Shown here: in pieces, positions 1 to 8,684 of the stretch
How the letters are laid out: every line of letters begins with the position of its first letter
How positions within the stretch are numbered: position 1 is the first letter of the stretch
Source of the DNA: Croceicoccus sp. YJ47
GTDB lineage: Bacteria > Pseudomonadota > Alphaproteobacteria > Sphingomonadales > Sphingomonadaceae
Direction: 5' to 3'
Assembly: GCF_016745095.1 (NCBI RefSeq)
Contig: NZ_CP067087.1
Span: 434,001-498,000, forward strand
DNA: 64,000 bases
Notes under the pieces: model-generated
Database searches by the model: none
What the model was told of the DNA's origin: nothing
What the model saw: only the letters and a program-made list of their open reading frames with translations
Position numbers and translations under genes: made by a program

Positions 1-359
1 ACGTGCGGGTTCGCCATGTGCGCGACGAGGCTGATGCCAGTGGCGGTGAATTGCGGATGTTCGGCGCTGGCGCCGTTGATGGTGGCGGCGAATTCCGGCT
101 TGAACCGGCCATGCACGGTCGACACGTTCACGCCGACCTTTTCGAAGATCTTCCCCTTCATCACCCCGCGCGTTCCGCCGCCGCCGTCGGTCTCCCCCTC
201 GTCCGGTTCGCGGGTCCAGGGGGTATATTCGAACGCGGCGTCGCTGCCGGCTTCTCGCTCGATCGCCTCGAAACTTTGGCAGATGCGCGTTCGCAGCTGT
301 TCGAACCACTCCCTCGCGGCGGCGGTTTCGGCGGTCCAGTCGGTTTTCGGTTCGGTCAT
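1..359 (-). CDS. hemF: Aerobic coproporphyrinogen III oxidase, N-terminal part (cut by window edge)
   Basis: Oxygen-dependent coproporphyrinogen III oxidase converts coproporphyrinogen III to protoporphyrinogen IX in haem synthesis, in the cytosol. Only the first 119 codons lie in the window. The translation starts MTEPKTDWTAETAAAREWFE and carries the family stretch GVMKGKIFEKVGVNVSTVHG, followed by the region around TATGISLVAHMANPH, all typical of the HemF amino-terminal third. The ATG is at 357-359. A 45-bp gap separates it from the divergently read phosphoesterase gene at 405, so both promoters must lie in that short gap or inside the genes. The family is clear; whether the gene is complete cannot be judged here. 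Confidence 0.9.
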   Translation of the reverse strand, partial: MTEPKTDWTAETAAAREWFEQLRTRICQSFEAIEREAGSDAAFEYTPWTREPDEGETDGGGGTRGVMKGKIFEKVGVNVSTVHGRFKPEFAATINGASAEHPQFTATGISLVAHMANPH

Positions 360-404
360 GGCCCGCGCTTGCCAAAGCGGCGCGGCTGCGGCAATAGGCT
401 TCGC

Positions 405-1151
405 ATGGTTCCCCTTTCGTTCGCAGATCAGGAATGGCGCATCGTCGATGGCCGCGCGCTCTACTGGCCGCGCGAGGATGCGTTGCTGGTGGCGGACCTG
501 CATCTTGAAAAGGCGAGCTTTTACGCGCGCACCGGACAGATGCTGCCGCCGTATGACAGCCGCGAAACGCTCGAACGGGTGGCCGCCGCGATCCGCAGCA
601 CGGGCGCGCGGCGGGTCTTCACGCTGGGCGACAATTTCCACGATGCGGGCGGGCCGGGCCGGCTGGAGGCGCATGCACGCGGCATGCTCGACGCGCTGAC
701 GCGGGCGGTGGACTGGGTCTGGATCACCGGCAATCACGATGCGAAGGATTACCTCGCCCCCGCGCATCACCGCCGCCGGGAGGCCGACGCCCCCGGCGGC
801 ACGCAGGTCGAGGAACTGGAAACCGGCGGCATCGTGCTGCGCCATCAGGCGAAGGCGGGCGAAACCCGGCCCGAATTGTCCGGCCATTTCCACCCCCGAT
901 TGCAGATCATGGTGAAGGGGCGCCGCATCGTCCGGCCCTGTGCCGTGATCGGCGATGGCGCGAACGACGGCGACGAAACGGGCACGGGCACTGGCGCGCG
1001 TATGATCCTTCCCGCATTTGGCACGTTGACGGCGGGGATGGATGCGGGCGATGCGGCGATCGTCCATGCCATGCAACCGGCGCGGCATATTACGGCAATG
1101 GTGCCCGCGGCGGGGCGGTTGCTGCGCTTTCCCTTGTGGCAGGCGGCGTGA
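405..1151 (+). CDS. pdeM: PdeM-like ligase-associated metallophosphoesterase
   Basis: Calcineurin-like phosphoesterase of the PdeM type, a small nuclease/phosphoesterase often encoded with the Lhr helicase and DNA ligase of the ligase-associated DNA damage response. The metal-binding blocks appear in order: ADLHLEK near residue 27, LGDNFHD near 71, TGNHD near 107 and SGHFHP near 160. Length is 248 residues, usual for the family. An open frame extends upstream to position 3, but that part is antisense to hemF; the ATG at 405 gives the family-like start. The usual partners are not adjacent here, so the role rests on the protein family alone. Confidence 0.75.
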   Translation: MVPLSFADQEWRIVDGRALYWPREDALLVADLHLEKASFYARTGQMLPPYDSRETLERVAAAIRSTGARRVFTLGDNFHDAGGPGRLEAHARGMLDALTRAVDWVWITGNHDAKDYLAPAHHRRREADAPGGTQVEELETGGIVLRHQAKAGETRPELSGHFHPRLQIMVKGRRIVRPCAVIGDGANDGDETGTGTGARMILPAFGTLTAGMDAGDAAIVHAMQPARHITAMVPAAGRLLRFPLWQAA

Positions 1152-1292
1152 TTGCGCCCTTGCGAAACGGGCGTTTCATCCCCATCTCTTTCGCGAGTGA
1201 AGGAACCTGCGGGCCACTTGGTGCGTAAGCGAGTTCACAAAGGCGCGATTCTGGGATAAGAGCGCGCCTCTAATCGGTCTTTCGCGATTCTG

Positions 1293-1312
1293 CGGACGGC
1301 CGCCCGTTTTTT
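1293..1312 (+). terminator. Possible terminator or attenuator hairpin before infC
   Basis: Six-base arms CGGACG and CGCCCG (one A-C mismatch, two-base loop) are followed directly by six T residues. The hairpin lies about 30 bases before the infC start codon. It could end transcription from pdeM or attenuate infC. The stem is short, so confidence is low. The rest of the 1152-1340 gap shows no gene. Confidence 0.35.
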
Positions 1313-1327
1313 CTAATAAGCCACCTC

Positions 1328-1343
1328 AGGAGAAGGCCCCATA
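1328..1343 (+). promoter_or_regulatory. Ribosome binding site and ATA initiation codon of infC
   Basis: A strong Shine-Dalgarno sequence, AGGAGAAGG (1328-1336), stands four bases before ATA at 1341-1343. There is no in-frame ATG, GTG or TTG at this distance. The next candidates, TTG 1365 and ATG 1404, lack such a site and would remove part of the conserved amino terminus. Confidence 0.65.
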
Positions 1344-1883
1344 GCACGTCCCCCTCGCCGATCATTGCAACCGCCGGTCAAGAGCGGCCCGCGATACAAC
1401 ACCATGATTCAGTCCGACAAGGTTCGGGTCATCGACGACGAGGGCGAAAACCTGGGGGTCATGTACACGCGCGAAGCGATCGAGCGCGCGGCTGAGACGG
1501 GGCTGGACCTTGTTGAGGTCTCTCCGAACGCAGACCCGCCGGTGTGCAAGTTCCTCGATGTCGGCAAGTTCCGGTACGAGGCGCAGAAGAAAGCCAATGC
1601 GCAGCGCAAGACGCAGAAGACGCAGGAGCTTAAAGAAATCAAGATGCGCCCGAACATCGACGATCACGATTACGATGTGAAGATGCGCAACGTGAACAAG
1701 TTCCTGGAAAACGGCGACAAGGTGAAACTGACGCTGCGTTTCCGCGGGCGCGAAATGGCGCACCAGGAACTCGGCATGGACCTGTTGAAGCGGGTGCAGG
1801 ACGATGTTCGCGAAATCGCCAAGGTGGAGGCGTTCCCCCGCCTCGAAGGGCGACAGATGCTGATGGTGCTGGCGCCGAAATAA
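1341..1883 (+). CDS. infC: Translation initiation factor IF-3, probable ATA start
   Basis: IF-3 binds the 30S subunit, prevents premature 50S joining and checks the initiator tRNA-start codon match. The 180-residue reading has the N-domain ([20 protein letters not shown]), the lysine-rich linker ([20 protein letters not shown]) and the C-domain with [17 protein letters not shown] and a closing [12 protein letters not shown] place the start at ATA 1341 because it follows a strong ribosome binding site and gives [20 protein letters not shown], which looks like the usual sphingomonad start. infC is known in other bacteria to use a rare start codon so that IF-3 limits its own synthesis; that reading here is inference. 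A terminator follows at 1910-1942. Confidence 0.92.
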   Translation: MARPPRRSLQPPVKSGPRYNTMIQSDKVRVIDDEGENLGVMYTREAIERAAETGLDLVEVSPNADPPVCKFLDVGKFRYEAQKKANAQRKTQKTQELKEIKMRPNIDDHDYDVKMRNVNKFLENGDKVKLTLRFRGREMAHQELGMDLLKRVQDDVREIAKVEAFPRLEGRQMLMVLAPK

Positions 1884-1909
1884 GCGCCCGCACGATTGCG
1901 ACGATCACG

Positions 1910-1942
1910 ATGCCGTCCGGAGACGATCCGGGCGGCATTTTT
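1910..1942 (+). terminator. Rho-independent terminator of infC
   Basis: An 11-bp stem, ATGCCGTCCGG with CCGGGCGGCAT (one G-U pair), has a 7-base loop and is followed by a T run at 1938-1942. It starts 27 bases after the infC stop codon. Confidence 0.85.
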
Positions 1943-1994
1943 CGTGGCCAGCCTGCTTCGCCGGGCGTGGGGCGATCCTCCTCTTCGGATATAT

Positions 1995-2096
1995 GCGGCG
2001 CGATCTTCGTTGGTTGAGCAACCCACCTGTAATCGAGGAACCGCCGCCGACGCTTTATTGGCGTCGAATGCGGAAACAGGTTACGAATGAAACCTG
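1995..2096 (+). promoter_or_regulatory. Candidate structured regulatory leader upstream of the Cys/Met PLP enzyme
   Basis: The leader between the infC terminator and the gene at 2122 is rich in complementary segments. GCGGCG (1995-2000) can pair with CGCCGC (2042-2047). CGAT (2001-2004) can pair with ATCG (2032-2035), and GGTTG with CAACC (2012-2016, 2019-2023). CGACGC pairs with GCGTCG (2048-2053, 2061-2066). ACCTGT (2025-2030), between the inner helices, can pair with ACAGGT (2076-2081) as a pseudoknot. ACAGGTT can instead pair with AACCTG at 2091-2096, which is the layout of a switch. It does not match the SAM-II, SAM-I or SAH consensus as I know them. It may be a methionine- or SAM-responsive riboswitch, but no ligand can be named from sequence. 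Confidence 0.4.
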
Positions 2097-2121
2097 ACAA
2101 GACAGAGGATCCGCCAAACCC

Positions 2122-3444
2122 ATGACCGATACGTCCCGACCCGATCAGCCCACCCCGCGCCGCAAGCCTAAACCCGCGCTGGAATCCATTGGCGGGCGCA
2201 AGATCTCGCCGACCACCGCGATGATGGGCTATGGCTTCGATCCCGTCCTGTCGGAAGGCGCGCTCAAGCCGCCGATCTTCCTCACCTCCACCTTCGCGTT
2301 CGAAAGCGCGGCGGCGGGTAAGCGCCATTTCGAAGGGCTGACCGGGCAACGCGAGGGCGGCGCCGAGGGGCTGGTCTATTCCCGCTTCAACGGCCCGAAT
2401 CAGGAAATTCTGGAGGACCGGCTGGCCATCTGGGACGCGGCGGAGGAAAGCCTGGTGTTCTCTTCCGGCATGTCGGCGATCGCGACACTGCTGCTCGCCA
2501 ATTGCAAGGCGGGCGATGTCATCCTGCATTCCGGCCCGCTCTATGCCGCGACCGAAGGATTCATTTCCAAGATCATGGCCCGTTACGGCGTCGATTACGT
2601 CGATTTCGCCGCCGGCGCGAGCCGTGAGGACATGGCCAGCGCCATCGACGAGGCAAAGGAGAAGGCGAAGGCAAACGGCGGCAATCTCGCCATGATCTAC
2701 CTCGAAAGCCCGGCCAATCCGACCAATGCGCTCGTCGATATCGAGGCGGTTGCCGCGCTTCGCGACGCGGCGTTTGCCGGCGAAGGGACCGTACCTCCGA
2801 TCGCCATCGACAACACGTTCCTCGGCCCGTTGTGGCAACGTCCGCTCGACCATGGGGCCGACATCGTGATCTATTCCCTTACCAAATATGTGGGCGGGCA
2901 TTCCGATTTGGTTGCGGGCGGCCTGTCTGGCGCGAAAAAATGGATCGACCCGGTCCGTGCGCTGCGCAATACGATGGGCACGATCTGCGACCCGAACACG
3001 GCGTGGATGTTGCTGCGCAGCCTGGAGACGGTGGAACTGCGCATGACGCGCGCGGGCGAAAACGCGGCGAAGGTGTGCGCCTTTCTTGCCGACCATCCGA
3101 AGGTGGACCGTCTAGGCTATCTCGGCATGATCGCCGATGCCTCGCAAAAGGACATATACGATCGCCATTGCCTCGGCAGCGGCTCGACATTTTCGGTCTT
3201 CGTGAAGGGCGGAGAGGCCGAAAGCTTCGCCTTTCTCGACGCGCTGAAAATCGCGAAGCTCGCCGTCAGCCTCGGCGGGACCGAAACGCTGGCGAGCCAT
3301 CCCGCCGCAATGACGCACATCTCCGTCCCGCCCGAGCGCAAGGCCCGGCTCGGCATCACGGACAATCTCGTGCGGGTCTCCATCGGGATCGAGGATGCGG
3401 ACGACCTCATCGCCGATTTCGATCAGGCACTGGCGCAGGCATGA
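2122..3444 (+). CDS. Cystathionine gamma-synthase family PLP-dependent enzyme
   Basis: Cytosolic fold-type I PLP enzyme of the Cys/Met metabolism family (440 residues). Members catalyse gamma-replacement or gamma-elimination on homoserine esters, cystathionine or methionine, so the reaction is probably in methionine or cysteine synthesis. The PLP lysine lies in SLTKYVGGHSD near residue 257. YSRFNGPNQ, SSGMSAI and ESPANPTN are family landmarks, and LGGTETLASHPAAMTH marks the substrate-binding carboxyl part. The exact reaction (MetB, MetZ or methionine gamma-lyase) is not decided by these motifs. The ribosome binding site AGAGGA is at 2104-2109. A 12-codon reading frame (2087-2125) overlaps the start codon. 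The next gene overlaps the stop as ATGA. Confidence 0.85.
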   Translation: MTDTSRPDQPTPRRKPKPALESIGGRKISPTTAMMGYGFDPVLSEGALKPPIFLTSTFAFESAAAGKRHFEGLTGQREGGAEGLVYSRFNGPNQEILEDRLAIWDAAEESLVFSSGMSAIATLLLANCKAGDVILHSGPLYAATEGFISKIMARYGVDYVDFAAGASREDMASAIDEAKEKAKANGGNLAMIYLESPANPTNALVDIEAVAALRDAAFAGEGTVPPIAIDNTFLGPLWQRPLDHGADIVIYSLTKYVGGHSDLVAGGLSGAKKWIDPVRALRNTMGTICDPNTAWMLLRSLETVELRMTRAGENAAKVCAFLADHPKVDRLGYLGMIADASQKDIYDRHCLGSGSTFSVFVKGGEAESFAFLDALKIAKLAVSLGGTETLASHPAAMTHISVPPERKARLGITDNLVRVSIGIEDADDLIADFDQALAQA

Positions 3445-4190
3445 CAGCGCCGCGGCTGCTCTTCGTTCACGGCGCGGCGGGCGATGCGCGGATCTGGAAC
3501 CCGGTGATCGCCGCCCTGCCCGACGGGTGGCAGGCCGAGGCGATCACCCTTACCTATTTCGGCGATGCGGCCTGGCCTGACGCGGGCGAAGGGTTCGGCA
3601 CGGCCCTGCATGCGCGCGAATTGTGCGACCATGCCGCGCGCATGGGCGGCGACGTGCGCATCGTGTGCTGGTCCTATGCCGTGCATGTAGGGTTGCAGGC
3701 GCTGCTCGACCGGCCGGAATTGTTTGCGGGTGCGTTTTTCTACGAGGCTGGCTTGCCGCATTACCTGTCCGACGCGGACGAGATCGAACGGTTCTCACGC
3801 GATTTCAGATCGTGTTTCGGCCCGGTCGGCGCCGCGTTGAAGAAGGATGGGCCGGTCGCCGCGGTGCGTACCCTGATTGGTCCGGGTTTCGCCCGCATGG
3901 CGCCGGAGCGGCAGGCCATCTACGAATCCAATGCCGCGATGATGCCCCTGCTCATGGGCGGGGGGCAGGCTCCGGCGAAAATCGGACCGCCCGAACTTGC
4001 GCGGATCGAAACGCCGTGCCGCGTCGCGATGGGCGCCGATACCCGCCCCGCCTTCGCCTTGCCGAGCCGCGCGCTGGCGGACGCATTGCCCGATTGCGAT
4101 ATGGTCGAGGTGCCGGGCGCGCAGCATTTCCTGCCCGAAACCGATCCGGCGCGCTTTGCCGGACTGATCGAGGAATGGGCCGCGCCCTAG
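3441..4190 (+). CDS. Alpha/beta hydrolase
   Basis: Alpha/beta hydrolase of 249 residues, no signal peptide. The oxyanion loop FVHGAAGDARIW is near residue 8, and the carboxyl GAQHFLPETDP supplies the catalytic histidine. The nucleophile elbow reads CWSYA rather than the usual G-x-S-x-G, so the serine is present but both flanking glycines are replaced. The substrate is unknown. The start codon overlaps the stop of the PLP enzyme gene (ATGA), so the two are probably translated together; a link to sulfur amino acid metabolism is only inferred from this. Its stop codon overlaps that of the convergent ABC1 kinase gene. Confidence 0.75.
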   Translation: MTAPRLLFVHGAAGDARIWNPVIAALPDGWQAEAITLTYFGDAAWPDAGEGFGTALHARELCDHAARMGGDVRIVCWSYAVHVGLQALLDRPELFAGAFFYEAGLPHYLSDADEIERFSRDFRSCFGPVGAALKKDGPVAAVRTLIGPGFARMAPERQAIYESNAAMMPLLMGGGQAPAKIGPPELARIETPCRVAMGADTRPAFALPSRALADALPDCDMVEVPGAQHFLPETDPARFAGLIEEWAAP

Positions 4191-5521
4191 AGTTTCGGCG
4201 CGCCCTCGCCCACGATCCGGTCGGCCATGGCGCGCACGTCGACCCGTGCCTTGAGCCGCGCGGCGAGCAACGCCGTCCCACTGATCTTGCGCTGCACGAA
4301 AAGCACGTCGGCGGGCGGCAGGTGCCAGCTCGCCCGGTCCTGCGCGATCGCCATGCCTTCCTCGCGCAGGATCGACACGAACGCACGGTCGCCGAAATCG
4401 AACGGGCCGGGCTTGTGCATTTCGGCGACGATCACGTCGATCATGTGGTCGACACGCGCCCGGTGCCGCGTAGCGACCGCGGGCGCCATGAAGCCCGCGG
4501 AAATGGCGGCGGCACGGATGCGGTCGCGGTCCTGCGCCAACCCTGCGCGGAGCAATTCGCGGTATCCTTCGACCACCGCATCGCTTACCCCCCGCGCCGC
4601 GCCGAAATCGAGCAGGACGATCCGCCCCGTTTCAGGCTGGTAGCGATAGTTCGCGAAATTCGGATCGGTCTGCATCTGCCGGAATTCGAACAATTCGCGC
4701 AGCACGACGCCGATCAGGATCCGCATCGCCCGGTCCCGCCGATCCTGGCTTTCGCCGTCCAACGTTTCGATCGGCTGCCCCTCGACGAAACGCATGGCGA
4801 GGATATTGCGTGTCGTGAGATCGCGGTCGAGCGTGGGCACCACCACGTCCGCATCATCGGCGAGCAAGGCGCCGAACCGGGCCATCTGCTCCCCTTCGCG
4901 CAAATAATCCGCCTCCTCCGCCAATTGCGCCTTGGCCGCGGCGAGCAAGGGTGCGATGTCGAGCTCACGCGGCAGCAGGTTCGATATGCGCAGCAAGGTC
5001 GCGACATTGTCGACATCGGCATCGATGCTTTCGCGCACGCCGGGATATTGCACCTTGATCGCGAGTTCGCGCCCGTCGCGCGTGGTCGCGCGGTGCACCT
5101 GCCCGATGGAGGCGGCGGCCATGGGGCGCGGTTCGAAATGGCGGAAATGACGGCGCCAGTCCTCCCCCCATTCGGACGCCAGCACGCGCTGCATCTGCGC
5201 CGGCGGCATGTGGTGTGCATTTTCGCGCAGGCGGGCCATGATCTCGGCGAGTTCGGGCGGCAACATGTCGCCCGCATCCATCGAGATCATCTGCCCCAGC
5301 TTCATCGCCGCACCACGCAGGTTCGACAAACGGTCGGCCAGCCGCGACACATTGCCGGGTGTCAGCAGCATGTCGCGCATGCGCGGTCGCTCCCCGCCGG
5401 CGATGCGGCGTGCGCCCTCCGCCATCATGCCGCCCGCGACACCGGTCGCCAGCCGCCCGAACTGTCCCAGCCGCGAAAGCCGCCCGCTGGGCACGATGCG
5501 GTGGCGATCGTCGCCGCTCAT
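4187..5521 (-). CDS. ABC1/UbiB family atypical kinase
   Basis: ABC1 (ADCK/UbiB) family protein of 444 residues. Family members have ATPase activity and support ubiquinone or lipid metabolism. The KxGQ motif appears in AAMKLGQMISMDAGDMLP, the alanine-rich loop in AAASIGQVHRA, the kinase lysine in LAIKVQYPGV, QTDPNFANYRY in the catalytic loop region, and the metal-binding DFG in VLLDFGAARG. No strong membrane segments are seen, unlike E. coli UbiB, so it may be one of the soluble ABC1 proteins common in sphingomonads. It is convergent with the hydrolase gene (overlapping stops) and lies just downstream of paoC (7-bp gap), so it may be co-transcribed with paoABC. Confidence 0.85.
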   Translation of the reverse strand: MSGDDRHRIVPSGRLSRLGQFGRLATGVAGGMMAEGARRIAGGERPRMRDMLLTPGNVSRLADRLSNLRGAAMKLGQMISMDAGDMLPPELAEIMARLRENAHHMPPAQMQRVLASEWGEDWRRHFRHFEPRPMAAASIGQVHRATTRDGRELAIKVQYPGVRESIDADVDNVATLLRISNLLPRELDIAPLLAAAKAQLAEEADYLREGEQMARFGALLADDADVVVPTLDRDLTTRNILAMRFVEGQPIETLDGESQDRRDRAMRILIGVVLRELFEFRQMQTDPNFANYRYQPETGRIVLLDFGAARGVSDAVVEGYRELLRAGLAQDRDRIRAAAISAGFMAPAVATRHRARVDHMIDVIVAEMHKPGPFDFGDRAFVSILREEGMAIAQDRASWHLPPADVLFVQRKISGTALLAARLKARVDVRAMADRIVGEGAPKL

Positions 5522-5528
5522 CGCGCCG

Positions 5529-7724
5529 TCACACCGCGGGCAAACGGTCGAGATATTTGTCCAGCGTCAACGGATAGTCGCGCACCCGCACCCCGGTCGC
5601 GTTATAGGCGGCATTGGCGATCGCCGCCCCGACGCCGCAAATGCCAAGCTCGCCCACGCCCTTCGCCTTCAATGGCGAGATGATCGGATCGAGCGTGTCC
5701 AGGAATACCACCTCTTGCGGCGGGATGTCGGCATGGACCGGCACCTCGTATTGGGCAAGGTCGTGATTGGCGAAGAAGCCGAAGCGTTTATCCACCACCA
5801 GATGTTCGGTCAGCGCCGCGCCCGCGGCCATCACCATCCCGCCGATCACCTGACTGCGCGCCGAAAGCGGGTTGAGGATACGGCCCGCGTCGCACACGGC
5901 GAGCATCCGGCGGATGCGGAGCTCGCCGGTGAAGACATCGACGTCCACCTCGACAAAATGGCTGGCATAGGTGCCGACGTCGTAATCCTGCTTGAACTTG
6001 CCATAGCTCATTTCGCCATCGACGGAGAGCGCGCCTGCTTCGCGGAGCGCACTGCTGCGCCCGCCGCCGCTGATCCGCCCGTCGGAAAATTCGGCCCGCG
6101 CCGCGTCATAACCGAGCTTTTGTGCGATCGCCTCACGCAGGTTGACGCACGCGGCATAGACGCCGGCGGTCGCACTCGCCGCGCCCCATTGCCCGCCCGA
6201 ACCGGCCGACACGGGAAAGCGCGAATCGCCAAGATGCACCGTCACATTGTCGAGCGGCACGCCCATGCATTCCGCCGCGGTCTGCGCGATAATGGTATAG
6301 CTGCCCGTGCCGATGTCGGTCATGTCGGTGGCGACCGAGATGCGCCCGGCATCGTCGATCCCGACCCGCGCCGCCGATGTCCGCGCCGGCGCCGCGCGAT
6401 AGCCCGCCGCGACGCCCATCCCCGTCAGATAGCGCCCGTTGCGCCGCGACGCGGGACGCGCCGAACGCTTCGACCATCCGAAACGCTCCGCCCCTTCGCG
6501 CAGGCAACGGGTGAGATGGCGGTCCGAAATCTTTGTCTGCTCGCCGCCGGGGATGCGGTCCTTCACATCGTTGGCGATGCGCAGTTCGACAGGATCTATG
6601 CCCAGCTTTTCGGCAAGCTCGTCCATCGCCACTTCGAGCGCCATGTGACCCGGCGTTTCGCCCGGCGCGCGCATCGCATTGCCTTCGGGCAGGTCGAGCT
6701 GCGCGATATAGCATGCCGTCATCCGCCCCGCGCCCGCGTAAAGCTTCGGCGTCTGCAGCGTGCCGTCCTCCGGCCCTTCGCCGGTGATATTGCCGGACCA
6801 GCATTCGTGGCCCATCGCCGCGATCCGCCCGTCGCGATCCGCGCCGATGCGCACACGCTGTATCGTGGCGTGGCGGTGGGTGGTGTTGTTGAACATCAAC
6901 GGACGCTGCAACGCGAGCTTGACCGGGCGTTTTGCCGCCTTCGCGGCCAGCGCGGCCATCACCGCATCGGCCCGCACGAACAGCTTGCCGCCGAACCCGC
7001 CGCCGATGAACGGCGAATCGACGCGGATCTTGTCCGCATCCATGCGCAGGATCGAGGCCAGCGCCTGCCGCCCCCATTCGACCATCTGGTTCGAGGTCCA
7101 AACGGTGAGCGCGTCGCCGTCCCATGCCGCGATGGTCGCGTGTGGCTCCATCATGGCATGCGCTTCGTCCGGGGTGGTGTAGGTTTCATCGACCGTCACC
7201 GCTGAACCCGCAAACGCACCGTCGAAATCGCCGACCGACGAACGCGCCGGTTCGCCGCGCTCCATCGCGATCGGGGCGCCGGGCTTTGCGGCCTTGAGAT
7301 CGAAGGCACCGTCCGCGCTTTCGTAACGCGTGCGGATGAGACCGGCCGCGGCGCGGGCCTGCTCGAAGGTTTCGGCCACGACGCAGGCGATGGCCTGGTG
7401 GTAATGCGAAACCTCGCGCCCGCCGAACAGCGGGGCGAAATTGAAATCGCTGCTGCCGACGGGTTCGTGCTCGGTCGCGGCGACGATCGCGATGACGCCG
7501 GGCGCGGCGCGTGCCTCGGCGAGGTCCATCGACGCGATGCGACCCTTGGCGATCGCCGAACCCACGATCCAGCCATAGGCCTGTCCCGCCGCGACGTCGT
7601 GGCGTTCGTACGCATAGGGCGCGGTGCCCGTGACCTTGCGCGCGCCGTCGATCCGGGGCGTGGACTTGCCCACGATCCGGGCGCGGTCGAACAAATTGTC
7701 TCCTGCGGGGCTATCGAATTTCAT
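5529..7724 (-). CDS. paoC: Aldehyde oxidoreductase, molybdenum-binding subunit PaoC
   Basis: Large subunit of the xanthine dehydrogenase-family aldehyde oxidoreductase PaoABC, which oxidises aldehydes, mainly aromatic ones in E. coli, in the periplasm. It has 731 residues. The start GKSTPRIDGARKVTGTAPYAYE is typical of the fused a/b domain. The molybdopterin region follows with PFIGGGFGGK, AMRAPGETPGHMALE and TDIGTGSYTIIAQTAAE, and the catalytic glutamate is in KGVGELGICGVGAA near the carboxyl end. No signal peptide of its own is seen; in this family the complex is exported with the Tat signal of PaoA. The gene follows paoB after 6 bp. A cofactor maturation factor (PaoD/XdhC type) is not in the window. 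Confidence 0.9.
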   Translation of the reverse strand: MKFDSPAGDNLFDRARIVGKSTPRIDGARKVTGTAPYAYERHDVAAGQAYGWIVGSAIAKGRIASMDLAEARAAPGVIAIVAATEHEPVGSSDFNFAPLFGGREVSHYHQAIACVVAETFEQARAAAGLIRTRYESADGAFDLKAAKPGAPIAMERGEPARSSVGDFDGAFAGSAVTVDETYTTPDEAHAMMEPHATIAAWDGDALTVWTSNQMVEWGRQALASILRMDADKIRVDSPFIGGGFGGKLFVRADAVMAALAAKAAKRPVKLALQRPLMFNNTTHRHATIQRVRIGADRDGRIAAMGHECWSGNITGEGPEDGTLQTPKLYAGAGRMTACYIAQLDLPEGNAMRAPGETPGHMALEVAMDELAEKLGIDPVELRIANDVKDRIPGGEQTKISDRHLTRCLREGAERFGWSKRSARPASRRNGRYLTGMGVAAGYRAAPARTSAARVGIDDAGRISVATDMTDIGTGSYTIIAQTAAECMGVPLDNVTVHLGDSRFPVSAGSGGQWGAASATAGVYAACVNLREAIAQKLGYDAARAEFSDGRISGGGRSSALREAGALSVDGEMSYGKFKQDYDVGTYASHFVEVDVDVFTGELRIRRMLAVCDAGRILNPLSARSQVIGGMVMAAGAALTEHLVVDKRFGFFANHDLAQYEVPVHADIPPQEVVFLDTLDPIISPLKAKGVGELGICGVGAAIANAAYNATGVRVRDYPLTLDKYLDRLPAV

Positions 7725-7730
7725 GATGGT

Positions 7731-8681
7731 TTAGCTCCGCGCTTGGGACAGAACGCCGGCGAGCGTGCGTTCGGCCAGTTTGATCTTGAAACGATTGTCC
7801 TCGGTCGGGCGCGCATCGGCAAAGGCGGCGGCAATGACCGCGCCTGCGCCTTGCGGCAGGGCGGCATCGGCCGCCGCCACGCGCCACGGCCGCGGCGCGA
7901 CCCCGCCGAACGCGACGCGTCCGGTGCCATCGGGCGCAATGACGGCCGCGACCGACACCAGCGCAAAGGCATAGGATGCACGGTCGCGCACCTTTTCGTA
8001 GAAATGCTGCCCGGGCGGCGGCGGCGGCAACACGACGTGGGTGATGATCTCTCCGGGTTGCAGCACGGTTTCGACATGCGGCGTATCGCCCCACAACCGG
8101 TGAAATTCGCCCAGGGGAATGGTCCGCGCCTGCCCGTCGGGGCGCATCGTTTCCACACTTGCGTCGAGCACGCGCATCGCCACGGCCATGTCGCCGGGAT
8201 AGGTCGCGATGCACGCGTCCGACGTGCCGATCACGCCCAATTGCCGCGAATGGCCATTGATCCCGGCGCACCCGCTGCCGGGATCGCGCTTGTTGCACGG
8301 CATGTTGGTGTCGTAGAAATAGGAACAGCGCGTGCGCTGGAGCAGATTGCCGCCGGTCGTCGCCTTGTTGCGCAACTGCCCGCTCGCCCCCGCCTGGATC
8401 GCACGGGTCAGCACGGCATAATCGCGCCGCACCCGCGGATGCGCCGACAGCGCCGTATTGCTGACCAGCGTGCCGATGCGCAGCCCGCCCTCTTCCGTGT
8501 CCTCGACCGCGTCGAGGCCGATGTCCTGCACGTCGACGAGATGGACCGGCGTCTCGATCTCCAGCTTCATGAGGTCCAGCAGGTTGGTCCCGCTTACGAT
8601 GAACTTCGCGCCGGGCCGGGCCGCGACACTTGCGGCGGCGGCGGCGGGCGATGCGGCGCGTTCGTAGGTAAAGCTTCGCAT
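7731..8681 (-). CDS. paoB: Aldehyde oxidoreductase, FAD-binding subunit PaoB
   Basis: FAD-binding middle subunit of PaoABC (316 residues). It passes electrons from the molybdenum centre and iron-sulfur clusters through FAD. The FAD site is seen in [15 protein letters not shown] and [15 protein letters not shown]. The cysteines of [18 protein letters not shown] and GSGCAG fit the extra 4Fe-4S cluster that distinguishes PaoB from ordinary xanthine dehydrogenase FAD subunits. Gene order paoA-paoB-paoC with gaps of 3 and 6 bp indicates one operon. Confidence 0.9.
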   Translation of the reverse strand: MRSFTYERAASPAAAAASVAARPGAKFIVSGTNLLDLMKLEIETPVHLVDVQDIGLDAVEDTEEGGLRIGTLVSNTALSAHPRVRRDYAVLTRAIQAGASGQLRNKATTGGNLLQRTRCSYFYDTNMPCNKRDPGSGCAGINGHSRQLGVIGTSDACIATYPGDMAVAMRVLDASVETMRPDGQARTIPLGEFHRLWGDTPHVETVLQPGEIITHVVLPPPPPGQHFYEKVRDRASYAFALVSVAAVIAPDGTGRVAFGGVAPRPWRVAAADAALPQGAGAVIAAAFADARPTEDNRFKIKLAERTLAGVLSQARS

Positions 8682-8684
8682 GAG

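Noticed and set aside
1202-1227. EcfG-like site GGAAC-N17-CGTA before infC
   Set aside because: The last base of the -10 element is A instead of T, and infC is a housekeeping gene, so it is weaker than the three exact sites.
1995-2096. Identification of the leader as SAM-II
   Set aside because: The conserved SAM-II segments as I know them are absent, so no class was assigned.
3623-5683. Long open frame of 686 codons on the plus strand
   Set aside because: It overlaps the hydrolase gene out of frame and the ABC1 kinase gene antisense; its arginine-rich composition is typical of GC-rich shadow frames.
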